The translations under genes were made by a program, and so were the position numbers. From NCBI GenBank assembly GCA_038131365.1, contig JAYPPH010000002.1, positions 248,001 to 312,000 on the forward strand: 64,000 nt of DNA, read 5' to 3'. Position 1 is the first letter of the stretch. Every line of letters starts with the position of its first letter. Shown here piece after piece: positions 48,798 through 57,951 of the stretch. Below the pieces are notes generated by a model. It was not told the DNA's origin and did no database searches. It saw nothing but the letters and a program-made list of their open reading frames with translations. The DNA is from Marisalimonas marina. Lineage in GTDB: Bacteria > Pseudomonadota > Alphaproteobacteria > Puniceispirillales > Marisalimonadaceae.

Positions 48798-49655
48798 ATG
48801 GATAATGAAGCACTGGATATTAATCATTTAAACAAATGGCTCGGTAATGTAGAGACTGTTACCGATTATATTACGCCAATTGTTGAGCAAAGATACAGAG
48901 CTACATTGAACATTGATCCTGGTGACCCAAAGATTGGGGAGGTAGTAACAACTGGTATACATTGGATGCTAGGCTGGAATTTAAAGAAGAATGATGAGTT
49001 AGGCGTTGACTCTCACCCGGCAAGAGGGGATTTCCTTCCACCCGTGCCGCTTCCTAGAAGAATGTGGGCTGGTAGCCAAATTAAAGTGAAACAACCTCTC
49101 AAGGTTGGTGATACAGTTATCAAAAAATCTAAAGTTGCTGATATCAAGTTGAAGGAAGGTAGAACAGGTCAATTATGTTTTGTTACCGCTGAATATGAAT
49201 ATATTGTAGATGAAGAAGTTCGTCTTCATGAGTTTCATAATATTGTATACAGAGATGTTAGCAAAGCAGGAGGGGGTTCAGGAGTTTCTGATACAATACC
49301 AAATGATGCAGATTTTACAGAAACAATTTTCATGCACCCAACTATTTTGTTTCGTTACTCAGCTATTGGTTTTGTTGGTCATAGAATTCATTATGATTAT
49401 CCATACACTAAAAATGAAGAAAATTACCCAGATTTAATCGTGCATGGACCTTTACAGGCAACATTTTTGCTTAGAGCAGCAGAAAAATTAAAAGGAAAAT
49501 CAGTTACCTCATTTAACCATAAAGTTATGGCTCCAGTCTTTGCCAATAGTAATTACATAATTGGAGCTAAAGAAAACCAAGATGGTAGTGTAAGTTGTTG
49601 GGGAGCCGTTGAGGGAACTGGAATGACTATGCAAGCTGAAGCATTTTTTGAATAA
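48798..49655 (+). CDS. FAS1-like/MaoC hot-dog hydratase, mesaconyl-C4-CoA hydratase-like
   Basis: 285 residues with two hot-dog domains. The second has FRYSAIGFVGHRIHYD (185-200), a form of the hydratase motif shared with mesaconyl-C4-CoA hydratase. The first has PLPRRMWAGSQIKV. It would hydrate an unsaturated acyl-CoA. It heads the C5-acid-type gene set at 48.8-57.95 kb, next to MmgE/PrpD, CoA transferases and a CitE-type lyase, which supports mesaconyl- or itaconyl-CoA as substrate. Confidence 0.82.
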   Translation: MDNEALDINHLNKWLGNVETVTDYITPIVEQRYRATLNIDPGDPKIGEVVTTGIHWMLGWNLKKNDELGVDSHPARGDFLPPVPLPRRMWAGSQIKVKQPLKVGDTVIKKSKVADIKLKEGRTGQLCFVTAEYEYIVDEEVRLHEFHNIVYRDVSKAGGGSGVSDTIPNDADFTETIFMHPTILFRYSAIGFVGHRIHYDYPYTKNEENYPDLIVHGPLQATFLLRAAEKLKGKSVTSFNHKVMAPVFANSNYIIGAKENQDGSVSCWGAVEGTGMTMQAEAFFE

Positions 49656-49672
49656 ATTTAAAGGAGAAAAAA

Positions 49673-50995
49673 GTGACATCCATTACAAAATTATTTGGAA
49701 GCTACGGGTTTAATACAAAGTTAAATAATTTTAATGAGGAAATGAAGTTTTTCGGCAAAATGTCAATATTAGACTGGTGTGGTGTAGCTTATGCAGGCAA
49801 AAAAGAGCCAGTTTCAAAAATTGTTGCAGAAATGGTTAAAGAAGAAAATGGGGTTAATCAGGCTAGAGTAATTACCACAGGTCATAATGTTTCTGCTAGA
49901 GGTGCTGCTTTAGCTAATGGAGCTGCAGGTCATGCTTTAGATTATGATGACACACACTTCCTTTTTGTTGGCCATCCAACATCTAGTGCTCTTCCAACGA
50001 CTTTGGCTTTAGGTGAAGAATTAAATTCTTCAATTGAAGAAATGTTATTAGCCTATATGACAGGTGTAGAGGTTTCCACTAGAATAGGGCATATACTTGG
50101 ATATTCCCACTACAATGCTGGTTTTCATCAAACAGCGACAAGTGGTTCATTTGGCTCTACAATTGCTGCATCAAAATTACTAGGTTTAGATGAAGACCAA
50201 ACCATTAATGCTCTTGGTATTGTTTCTACTAGAGCGTCTGGAATAAAATCACAATTCGGAACAATGGGCAAACCTTATCATGCTGGTATGGCAGCTTCTA
50301 ATGGTATTGAGGCAGCTAAACTATCAAAGTTAGGTTTCGTCTCCCGCGATGATGCTATCGAGTGCGATCAGGGTTTTTTCCAGACCCATGGATGGGATAA
50401 AAAAATACCTCCTAGGGCAATTGAAAATTTAGGAGATGACTTTCTGTTCCCTGAGATCAAATATAAATTTCATGCATGTTGCCATGGCTTACATTCTTTC
50501 TTGGAAGCTTTGGATGAACTAAAACAAGAAAATAACTTTAATCCAGAAACAATTGATGAAATTGCAATTGAAACAAACCCTTCTTGGCTAAAAGTTTGTA
50601 ATATTGAAGAGCCTAAAACTGGCTTAGAAGCAAAGTTTTCATATAGATTAACCGCGGCAATGTCTATTTATGGAAAAGATACCTCTAATTTAGACACATA
50701 TAGCGATGAAATTTGTTTTGATGAGAATATGCAAAGAATTAGGGATAAAGTAAAAGTCATTCCAAATGACAAACTATCAAATACTCAGTCAAAAATTTCG
50801 ATAAAAGATGGGTCTAGCAATATTGAAAATAATCATGACTTATCTGATGAAATTGAAAAGAGTATTTTAGAGACAAAAATAATCAATAAATCTTCTTCTC
50901 TATTATCAAAATCAAAATCTAATGAAATTTCTACGATGCTCAACTCACCAAGTAATAATAAGGTAAGTGCATTGGTAGACTGTTTAGTAAGCTAA
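49673..50995 (+). CDS. MmgE/PrpD family protein (copy 2)
   Basis: 440 residues, starting GTG at 49673 with AAAGGAG upstream. Family motifs: HALDYDDTHFLFVGHPTSSALP, YNAGFHQTATSGSFG, GTMGKPYHAGMAA and KYKFHACCHGLHSFLEA. The family includes 2-methylcitrate dehydratase and cis-aconitate decarboxylase, which makes itaconate. Stop and start overlap by one base with the next CoA transferase, indicating one transcript. Confidence 0.9.
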   Translation: MTSITKLFGSYGFNTKLNNFNEEMKFFGKMSILDWCGVAYAGKKEPVSKIVAEMVKEENGVNQARVITTGHNVSARGAALANGAAGHALDYDDTHFLFVGHPTSSALPTTLALGEELNSSIEEMLLAYMTGVEVSTRIGHILGYSHYNAGFHQTATSGSFGSTIAASKLLGLDEDQTINALGIVSTRASGIKSQFGTMGKPYHAGMAASNGIEAAKLSKLGFVSRDDAIECDQGFFQTHGWDKKIPPRAIENLGDDFLFPEIKYKFHACCHGLHSFLEALDELKQENNFNPETIDEIAIETNPSWLKVCNIEEPKTGLEAKFSYRLTAAMSIYGKDTSNLDTYSDEICFDENMQRIRDKVKVIPNDKLSNTQSKISIKDGSSNIENNHDLSDEIEKSILETKIINKSSSLLSKSKSNEISTMLNSPSNNKVSALVDCLVS

Positions 50996-52146
50996 TGACA
51001 GCACAAGATTCTAGTAAAGACCTAGAAGGTTTGTTAGTTGTAACAGTTGAACAAGCTGTTGCGGCGCCTTACACTTCATGTAGATTGGCAGACGCGGGTG
51101 CTCGTGTTATTAAAATTGAAAGGCCAGAAGGTGACTTTGCAAGAAATTACGATAGCAATGCTCTCGGAAATAGTGCTTATTTTGTCTGGCTGAATAGAGG
51201 AAAAGAGTCAGTTTGTTTAGATCTTAAAAACTCAAAAGATATTACGCTTTTAAAAAACATAATATCTAAGGCAGACATTTTAATTCAAAATTTAGCTCCT
51301 GGTGCTTTCGAGCGCCTCGGGTTAGATTTAAAAAAATTAAGAAAAGAATATCCACGTCTAATCACTTGTTCAATTTCAGGATTTGGTGATGAAGGGCCAT
51401 ATAAAAACCAAAAAGCATATGACATGCTTATACAAGCCGAAACAGGCGTCATAGATATTACGGGACATCCTGATAAAGATAATTTTGATGGTAGAGCAAA
51501 AGTTGGACCTTCTGTCTGTGATATTTCTGCTGGCATGACAGCCTACCAGGCTATTTTACAAGCTTTGATCCAAAGGAGTATTTCAGGACAGGGAAGGCAT
51601 ATTTCCGTTTCTATGTTTAATTCATTAGCTGATTGGATGAACCCATTTTATTTAGGATACGTCTACAATAATAAGGTTCCTAAAAGAAATGGAATGACAC
51701 ATCCCATAATTGTCCCATATGGCGCTTATGATTGTAAGGACGGTTTAACTATATTAATTGCCATCCAAAATGATAGAGAGTGGGTCAAATTATGTAAGAT
51801 AGTTCTGGGAGACGAAGCTATTGCTTTTGATGATAGATTTAAAACTAATTCAGATAGGGTGGCAAATAGAGAGTTAACAGAAAAAATGATCCAAGATAAA
51901 TTTATCACATTTGAGAGAGAAGAGCTTATTTCTAAATTAGAGGAAGCTAGTGTGGCTTATGGAAGAATTTCAGATATGGAACAGCTAAAAAAACATCCTC
52001 AAAATAATTTTTTAGAAATAGAAACAAAAAATGGCTTAGTTAAAGTTCTTGGTCCAGGCGCTATACATGACAATCATATCCCAAAAGTAAACAAAATGCC
52101 TGAACTGGATGAGCATGGGACAATGATTAGAGCTGAATTTAGCTGA
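50995..52146 (+). CDS. CaiB/BaiF family CoA transferase (copy 2)
   Basis: 383 residues. Class III CoA transferase with the N-terminal RLADAGARVIKIERPEGD and catalytic D143 (KAYDMLIQ). In pathways for mesaconate or itaconate, enzymes of this class activate the acid with CoA or shift CoA between carboxylates. It is coupled to the MmgE/PrpD gene and followed by the CitE-type lyase. Confidence 0.92.
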   Translation: MTAQDSSKDLEGLLVVTVEQAVAAPYTSCRLADAGARVIKIERPEGDFARNYDSNALGNSAYFVWLNRGKESVCLDLKNSKDITLLKNIISKADILIQNLAPGAFERLGLDLKKLRKEYPRLITCSISGFGDEGPYKNQKAYDMLIQAETGVIDITGHPDKDNFDGRAKVGPSVCDISAGMTAYQAILQALIQRSISGQGRHISVSMFNSLADWMNPFYLGYVYNNKVPKRNGMTHPIIVPYGAYDCKDGLTILIAIQNDREWVKLCKIVLGDEAIAFDDRFKTNSDRVANRELTEKMIQDKFITFEREELISKLEEASVAYGRISDMEQLKKHPQNNFLEIETKNGLVKVLGPGAIHDNHIPKVNKMPELDEHGTMIRAEFS

Positions 52147-52182
52147 TTATAATAATAAGTTTTAGTTTTATAGGAGAGAGTT

Positions 52183-52995
52183 TTGAGAAGTATTTTATTT
52201 TTGCCAACTGATAAAATCGAAAGGTTACCCAAAGCACTTGGGTCTGGAGCCGATAAAGTAATATTTGATTTAGAGGACGGCCTAGCTCATGACAAAAAAA
52301 ATATAGGTAGATCTAATTTTGCAGATCTAGCTAATAGTAACTACAATGGTCAACCAGATAAATTTTTATTGCGAATTAATGCATTAGATACTGAAGAATA
52401 TAAAGAAGATATAAAGATGTTAAAATCTTTATCATCACTTCCATATTCTATTGCAATTCCTAAAATAGAATCTGCAGACGAATGTAGAACTTTTTTAGAA
52501 GATTTAGGAAAAAAAATACTCATTTTACCTCAAATAGAAACTCCTAGAGGTATAGCTAATATAGAACAATGGGATTGCTCAAACATTGAATTTTCTGGGA
52601 TAGGATTTGGTTCAGCAGATTATTGTGCCTCTACAGGTGGCGATATGGGTAAGGCAAGTTTAGCATATGGAAGAGGAAAAATTATAAATGCTGCAGCTTT
52701 ATATAACACTCTAGCTTTAGATGGTGTTTGGTTGGATTTTAGAGACCCTGATGGCTGTAAAGAAGAAACGCTATATGTAAAGTCAATGGGATTTTCAGGA
52801 AGGTTTGCAATACATCCTGATCAAATAAAGCCTATTCATGATGCTTACAGGCCAACAACTGAAGAGTTAGAATGGGCTAAAGGTGTTCTAGAAGAAGCAA
52901 AATCTGCAGGAACAGGGGCTTTTAAATATCAAGGTAAAATGGTTGATGCGCCAGTTTTAGCTGTAGCTAGATCAATTGTGTCAAGGGAGGATTAG
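52183..52995 (+). CDS. HpcH/HpaI aldolase family, CitE-like acyl-CoA lyase
   Basis: 270 residues, TTG start at 52183 with AGGAG six bases upstream. The TIM barrel has FDLEDGLAHDKK (D29, E31), R64 (LRIN), E119 (LPQIETPRG) and D146 (FGSADYCAS), the Mg and acyl-CoA residues of citramalyl-, malyl- and beta-methylmalyl-CoA lyases. RFAIHPDQIKP closes the barrel. It would cleave citramalyl-CoA to pyruvate and acetyl-CoA, or condense acyl-CoA and glyoxylate. The downstream MaoC gene starts at once after its stop. Confidence 0.9.
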   Translation: MRSILFLPTDKIERLPKALGSGADKVIFDLEDGLAHDKKNIGRSNFADLANSNYNGQPDKFLLRINALDTEEYKEDIKMLKSLSSLPYSIAIPKIESADECRTFLEDLGKKILILPQIETPRGIANIEQWDCSNIEFSGIGFGSADYCASTGGDMGKASLAYGRGKIINAAALYNTLALDGVWLDFRDPDGCKEETLYVKSMGFSGRFAIHPDQIKPIHDAYRPTTEELEWAKGVLEEAKSAGTGAFKYQGKMVDAPVLAVARSIVSRED

Positions 52996-53535
52996 ATGGA
53001 TGAAAACACATATGGAATAAGGAAGGTTGGTCCACAAAGATATAGAGAAGATCCAGGCAGATACTTTGAAGATTTTAATGTAGGTGACGTTTATGAGCAT
53101 TGGCCAGGTAGAACAGTAACTGAAGCAGATAATGTTTGGTTTACAAATTTAACTATGAATACACATCCAATCCATTTTGATGCAAATTATGCATCCAAAA
53201 CAGAGTTTAAGAAATATCTTGTGAATTCTGCTTTTACTTTGTCATTGGTTACAGGAATGTGCGTAAGTGGAACAAGCCAAAAAGCAATTGCAAATTTAGG
53301 GTGGGAAGAAATTAAAATACCAGCTCCTGTTTTTGTTGGGGATACTTTGTATTCTGAAACAGAAGTTTTGGACAAAAGAGAGTCTAAATCAAGGCCTACT
53401 CAAGGAATTGTAAGAGTAAGGCATTTAGGAAAAAATCAAGATAAAGTTATTGTAATGGACATGGTGAGATCTTTTTTGGTTGCCAAAAGAGGTCACAGTG
53501 TTGTCGATCAAATAATTGAAGATTCAAAAAATTAA
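52996..53535 (+). CDS. MaoC family acyl-CoA hydratase
   Basis: 179 residues of a single hot-dog domain. RTVTEADN and MNTHPIHFDANYA (H60) match the hydratase motif of MaoC/itaconyl-CoA and mesaconyl-CoA hydratases. It begins directly after the lyase stop, and a CoA transferase follows. With the lyase it would interconvert an unsaturated and a 3-hydroxyacyl-CoA. Confidence 0.9.
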   Translation: MDENTYGIRKVGPQRYREDPGRYFEDFNVGDVYEHWPGRTVTEADNVWFTNLTMNTHPIHFDANYASKTEFKKYLVNSAFTLSLVTGMCVSGTSQKAIANLGWEEIKIPAPVFVGDTLYSETEVLDKRESKSRPTQGIVRVRHLGKNQDKVIVMDMVRSFLVAKRGHSVVDQIIEDSKN

Positions 53536-53546
53536 AGGATACTTCT

Positions 53547-54753
53547 ATGAGTTTACCTCTTTCAGGCCTAAAAGTTCTTGCATTTGAACAATATGGTGCT
53601 GGCCCTTTTGGAACGCAGTATCTTGCAGATATGGGTGCGGAAGTTATTAAGATAGAACCTGCCGGGTCAAGTGGAGATTATCTAAGAGATATTGGCCCTT
53701 ATTTTATTGACGGAGATGATAGAAACTCAGCCTCTAGTATTTTTTTCCAAGCATTAAATCGAAATAAAAAAAGTATGACACTGGATGTGCTTTCAGATGA
53801 AGGTAAAATTATACTTAAGAAGTTAGTTGAGTCTGCTGATGCTGTTTGTAATAACTTAAGAGGAGACGTTCCAGAAAAGCTTGGAATAACATATGATCAA
53901 CTAAAATCTTTCAATAAAGCAATCGTAGCTGCTCATTGTTCAGCATATGGAAGAAAAGGTCCAAGGAAAAATTGGCCAGGTTATGATTACTTAATGCAAG
54001 CTGAGGCAGGATACTTTTCTCTAACAGGAGAACCAGATGGCCCTCCTGCTAGATTTGGTCTTTCAATTGTTGATTATATGTCTGGTTTAACAATGTCTTT
54101 TGGTTTGGTGAGTGCTGTGTTATCAGCCAGATCGACTGGGTACCGGAAGAGACGTAGACGTAAATTTATTCGATACAGCCATGTTTAATCAAAGTTATAT
54201 GGCAGCTTGGGCATTAAATACTGATTTCAAATCTGAAAGGTTAGATAGATCAGCCCACCCCATTTTAGTTCCATGTCAGTTATACAAAACTAAAGATGGG
54301 TGGATTTATTTAATGTGTAACAAAGAGAGTTTTTGGCCAATATTGTGTAAGAAGCTTGGAAGAGAAGACTTAATAAGTGATCCTAAATTTGTTAATTTTG
54401 CTTCCAGACAATCCAACAGAGATGAAGTTACTACTATTCTTGATAAAGAGTTGATGAAAAAAAACACCTCAGAATGGCTCACTGAGTTTGGGGGTGTTGT
54501 ACCAGCTGCGCCTATTTTAGATTTAAAACAGTCTTTGGAGAACCCTTTTCTCAATGATAGAGATAATATTCAGCACCTTAAAACAAAAAGAGGTGTCGAT
54601 ATCAGTTTATTAAAAACACCTGTCCATGTCTCTGATTCTGAATTTCAAGATAAGACAGCTCCCGAATTAGGTGAAGATACCCTAGATATCCTAAAAAATG
54701 TTGGTTTTAAGGATGAAGAAATAGACTTGTTTAAGAAGAATAAGACCATTTAA
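53547..54753 (+). pseudogene. CaiB/BaiF family CoA transferase (copy 3), frameshifted
   Basis: The N-terminal frame (213 residues) has the start AFEQYGAGPFGTQYLADMGAE and catalytic D147 (WPGYDYLMQ) but derails after SARSTG into RKRRRRKF and stops at 54188. The other frame carries on with GRDVDVNLFDTAMFNQ to a normal C-terminus at 54753. Deleting one G from the GGG at 54138-54140 gives one 401-residue protein of ordinary length. It is either recently inactivated or a sequencing error. It lies between the MaoC gene and the TRAP transporter. Confidence 0.85.
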
Positions 54754-54872
54754 CTTAATTGATATTTATATACATAACATATTAACTAATTTTGTTTAAT
54801 TTCTTGCAATTAACTGTTTACCTCATTCTAATAACATTATAGTTTGTGATTCTAAATATTTGGAGGAAATTT

Positions 54873-56042
54873 ATGAAATTTACTAAATTATCACTTTTAG
54901 GCGCAGCTAGTGCTGTAGCCTTAACTTTCGCAGCTGGTACTAATTTAGCACTAGCTGACGGTCATAAAGTAAAGCCGATTAAAATGCGTTGGGCTTCTGA
55001 CCATTCTGGTCCGCCACACCCAGCTGCTATTGCTGAAGTTTTCTTTGCTGAGCAGGTAGAAAAAAGAATACCTGGAAGTAAAGTTCAAATTTACTGGGCA
55101 AAGTCTCTTTATAATGTTCCAAAAGGAACACAAGCCTTAACAAAAGGTAACCTAGAGATGATGACAGGTCAGTTTGGTAAGACAGCAAGTGTTGAGCCAT
55201 ACGCAAATGTTATTAATGGTGCTGGTAAATTAACTACACCTGGTGCTATGCAAGGTCTTGATGGTACAAAAACTTTCCAAGAGTTGAAGAAAATTTTTAA
55301 TGACAAGCATGGTATTACAATTTTTGGTTCTGGACACCTAAGTATGTATATGGGTGCTGGTGCTGTTAAGAGTAGACTTTTAGTTCCTGCAGACTTTGCT
55401 GGTAAAAAAGTTAGAAGTATGGGACCTGCTGAAAATGCATTATTAGGTGCTTTAGATGCTAACCCAACAACCATGGCATTCGGTGATGTGCCGCCAGCTC
55501 TTCAGACAGGTGTTATTGACGGATTGTTAACAAGTTTAGGTGGATTTAACGCTACTAAAGAACAAGCTCCATATTTTACTGTTGCAGGTATTAACGGTAT
55601 TGTAGGTGACTACTACTGGATGGGTGCTTCAAACAAGTGGTGGTCTACTCTTGATAAGAAACAACAAGAAGTGTTAGCTGATATCATCGTTAATGATTTC
55701 ATCCCTTACCAAAAAGCTATTAACTTCTGTAATGATAAGAGACTTGTAGACAAGTTTAAAGTTACAGATAAAAGTGCACCTGGTATCTATGTTATGAGCC
55801 CAGAAGAAGCTGCTGTAATTCAGGCTAAAGAAGGTGGAGCTACTAACGAGTGGATTAAATCTAAGGTTGATGCTAGAGGTGATCAGTTAGTTGATCAATT
55901 TACTGCTGAAGCTAAGGCACTTGTTGCAGCTAATCCTTTAGGATCAAGTGCACTAGAAAAGACAGATTGTTCAGCTTTTGCAGCAGACTTTGCAAAATAT
56001 GCAAAAGGAAGCGCTCTTTACAGAAAGAAAGCTAGAAAATAA
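54873..56042 (+). CDS. dctP: TRAP transporter solute-binding protein (DctP)
   Basis: 389 residues from ATG at 54873, with GGAGGA six bases upstream; the longer frame from 54846 is not needed. A clear signal peptide ends near ALADG. The mature protein has KPIKMRWASDHSGPP, the DctP fold, and a lobe-hinge region near GKKVRSMGPAENALL with the Arg that usually holds the ligand carboxylate. It binds an organic acid in the periplasm for the adjacent DctQM. A hairpin follows immediately. Confidence 0.93.
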   Translation: MKFTKLSLLGAASAVALTFAAGTNLALADGHKVKPIKMRWASDHSGPPHPAAIAEVFFAEQVEKRIPGSKVQIYWAKSLYNVPKGTQALTKGNLEMMTGQFGKTASVEPYANVINGAGKLTTPGAMQGLDGTKTFQELKKIFNDKHGITIFGSGHLSMYMGAGAVKSRLLVPADFAGKKVRSMGPAENALLGALDANPTTMAFGDVPPALQTGVIDGLLTSLGGFNATKEQAPYFTVAGINGIVGDYYWMGASNKWWSTLDKKQQEVLADIIVNDFIPYQKAINFCNDKRLVDKFKVTDKSAPGIYVMSPEEAAVIQAKEGGATNEWIKSKVDARGDQLVDQFTAEAKALVAANPLGSSALEKTDCSAFAADFAKYAKGSALYRKKARK

Positions 56043-56051
56043 ATATATTAA

Positions 56052-56083
56052 GAAGGCCTAATTCTTAGGCCTTCTTTTTTTTT
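56052..56083 (+). terminator. strong hairpin between dctP and dctQ
   Basis: A perfect ten-pair stem GAAGGCCTAA (56052-56061) / TTAGGCCTTC (56065-56074) with a TTC loop and nine T. It lies ten bases after the dctP stop and before dctQM, so it probably stops most transcripts and lowers membrane-subunit expression relative to the binding protein. Confidence 0.85.
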
Positions 56084-56093
56084 GGTGTTTACC

Positions 56094-56645
56094 ATGGAAA
56101 ATTTTTATAAAATCTCAAATAAAATTCAAAACTTTATTGTTGCTGTATTAGGTAAATGCTCAGCTTATCTCATGATAGCTGTTACTTTATTTGCGCTTGC
56201 TGAAATTATCAGAAGATATATTTTTGGAGTTGTATTTGAGTGGGGACAAGATGCTGTCATTTACATGATGGTATCATCTGTTGCATTTTATATTTGTGTT
56301 ACTCAAATTGGAAGAAATCATTTAGTTATGAGTGCAGTATTACAGCTTTTAAATGCAAAAGGATTTCATAGAACTGTTGGTTTTTGTAAAATTTTTGTCT
56401 CTTTCTTTATTTCTATTTTTACTGCCTCTCTAACTTACACCGCATACTCTACAATAGAGTACTCAATACAAATAGGTGAAAGATCAGAGAGCTTATTCTT
56501 TTTTATGTGGCCTTTTTATTTCATTCTTGCTCTTGGAATGGGTTTGATGTCTTTAGTTGCTTTTCTTCAATTAATTGAAGATATTCACAGTTATATAAAA
56601 GGTGATCATTTTACTGCTGAGGTTGAAGCAGCAACTGACGTTTAA
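56094..56645 (+). CDS. dctQ: TRAP transporter small permease (DctQ)
   Basis: 183 residues from ATG at 56094; in-frame TTG/GTG upstream sit in the terminator's T tract. Four membrane helices, with RRYIFGVVFEWGQD and GRNHLVMS typical of DctQ. It forms the membrane part of the transporter with DctM. There is no strong ribosome-binding site. Confidence 0.9.
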   Translation: MENFYKISNKIQNFIVAVLGKCSAYLMIAVTLFALAEIIRRYIFGVVFEWGQDAVIYMMVSSVAFYICVTQIGRNHLVMSAVLQLLNAKGFHRTVGFCKIFVSFFISIFTASLTYTAYSTIEYSIQIGERSESLFFFMWPFYFILALGMGLMSLVAFLQLIEDIHSYIKGDHFTAEVEAATDV

Positions 56646-56667
56646 CAATTTAGATTAGGATTAAAAA

Positions 56668-57951
56668 ATGTGGGCTCTGGGGGGATCTTTATTTACGCTT
56701 TTGTTTGCTGGTGCACCTATTGGTATTGCTCTAGCAGGCGCTACGGCCCTTCTAGTTTTATTTGATGATTTTCTAACCTATAGTACTTTATTTGAAGCTT
56801 TTTTTAGTTTTTTAACAAAGTACACCTTAGTTGCTATTCCATTTTTTATTTTTGCTGGTTTTTTAATGGAAAAAACTGGTCTCGTTGCAAGCCTTTTTAA
56901 ATTTGCTGATGCAGTCGTTGGTTGGGTCCCAGGTGGTTTTGCCTATGCCACTTTGTTATCAGCTGTTTTATTTGGTGCCATTTCGGGATCATCAACTGCA
57001 ATGGCTGCAGCTATGAGTGTGATTGCATACCCAGAACTTGTAAAAAGGGGTTATCCAAAGTGGATGGCAGCTGGTGTTATTGCCTCAGCAGGGGGGATTG
57101 CTCTTCTTATACCACCAAGTATTACTCTTATCCTTTTTGGTGTAATTACAGAAATGTCTATCGTGGATCTTTTCTTTGCAGGAATAATACCTGGGTTAAT
57201 GTTAGCTATGAGTGATGCCGTTATAATTGTAAGTGTGTCATTATTCATAAAATTACCACGAGGTAAATTTGACTTATGTGAAGTATGGCGTTCATTTAAA
57301 GCAGCTCTTCCTGCTCTATTAATGCCTGTGATCATTTTGGGTGGTCTTTATGGTGGCTTGTTTACGCCAACAGAAGCTGGTGCTGCAGCTGCAAGTTATG
57401 CGCTTTTTTATGGTTTAATTTTTAAAAGAAAGACATTTACTAAAGAATTAATGCCAACAACTTTAAGAACTATGAACTTAACAGCAGTTGTTTTTTTCTT
57501 GTTGGGTTGTGTAGGGATTTTTCAATTCTACTTGGCAAATATGGGTTGGCCACAAATGATTGCTGAATGGGCTGGGGAACTAGGTCTTTCTAGGTTAGGA
57601 TTTTTGTTTGCGTTGATGGGTTCTTTATTATTTTTATCCATGTTCTTAACTGGTGTTGCTATATTAGTGCTTACTGTACCTATTTATTTTCCGGTAGCAC
57701 TAGCTCTTGGGGTAGATCCTATTCACTTAGGTATATTGACAGCACTTTGTATAGAAATTGGAAGTGTTATACCGCCAGTTGGTTTAAATTTATTTGCAGT
57801 GAGTGGTGTTACAGGGTTGCCGGTTACAACAGTAATTAAGGGATCGTTCCCATTCTGTATATCAGATACGGTAGTATTAATAATAGTTCTCTTATTTCCA
57901 GCTTTAGCTCTGACGATGCCAGAGTTGCTAGTTGAATCTCACTTTAAGTAA
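56668..57951 (+). CDS. dctM: TRAP transporter large permease (DctM)
   Basis: 427 residues with about twelve helices. VAIPFFIFAGFLMEKTG, SGSSTAMAAAMSVIAYPELVKRGY, GGIALLIPPSITLILFGVITE and the late GLNLFAVSGVTG are DctM signatures. It carries Na+-driven uptake of an organic acid. Its 3' end overlaps the convergent amidase gene by 13 bases. Confidence 0.93.
   Translation: MWALGGSLFTLLFAGAPIGIALAGATALLVLFDDFLTYSTLFEAFFSFLTKYTLVAIPFFIFAGFLMEKTGLVASLFKFADAVVGWVPGGFAYATLLSAVLFGAISGSSTAMAAAMSVIAYPELVKRGYPKWMAAGVIASAGGIALLIPPSITLILFGVITEMSIVDLFFAGIIPGLMLAMSDAVIIVSVSLFIKLPRGKFDLCEVWRSFKAALPALLMPVIILGGLYGGLFTPTEAGAAAASYALFYGLIFKRKTFTKELMPTTLRTMNLTAVVFFLLGCVGIFQFYLANMGWPQMIAEWAGELGLSRLGFLFALMGSLLFLSMFLTGVAILVLTVPIYFPVALALGVDPIHLGILTALCIEIGSVIPPVGLNLFAVSGVTGLPVTTVIKGSFPFCISDTVVLIIVLLFPALALTMPELLVESHFK

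Noticed and set aside
57051..57335. Antisense frame inside dctM and an alternative frame at 56922-57215
   Set aside because: Both overlap conserved DctM sequence and match no family.
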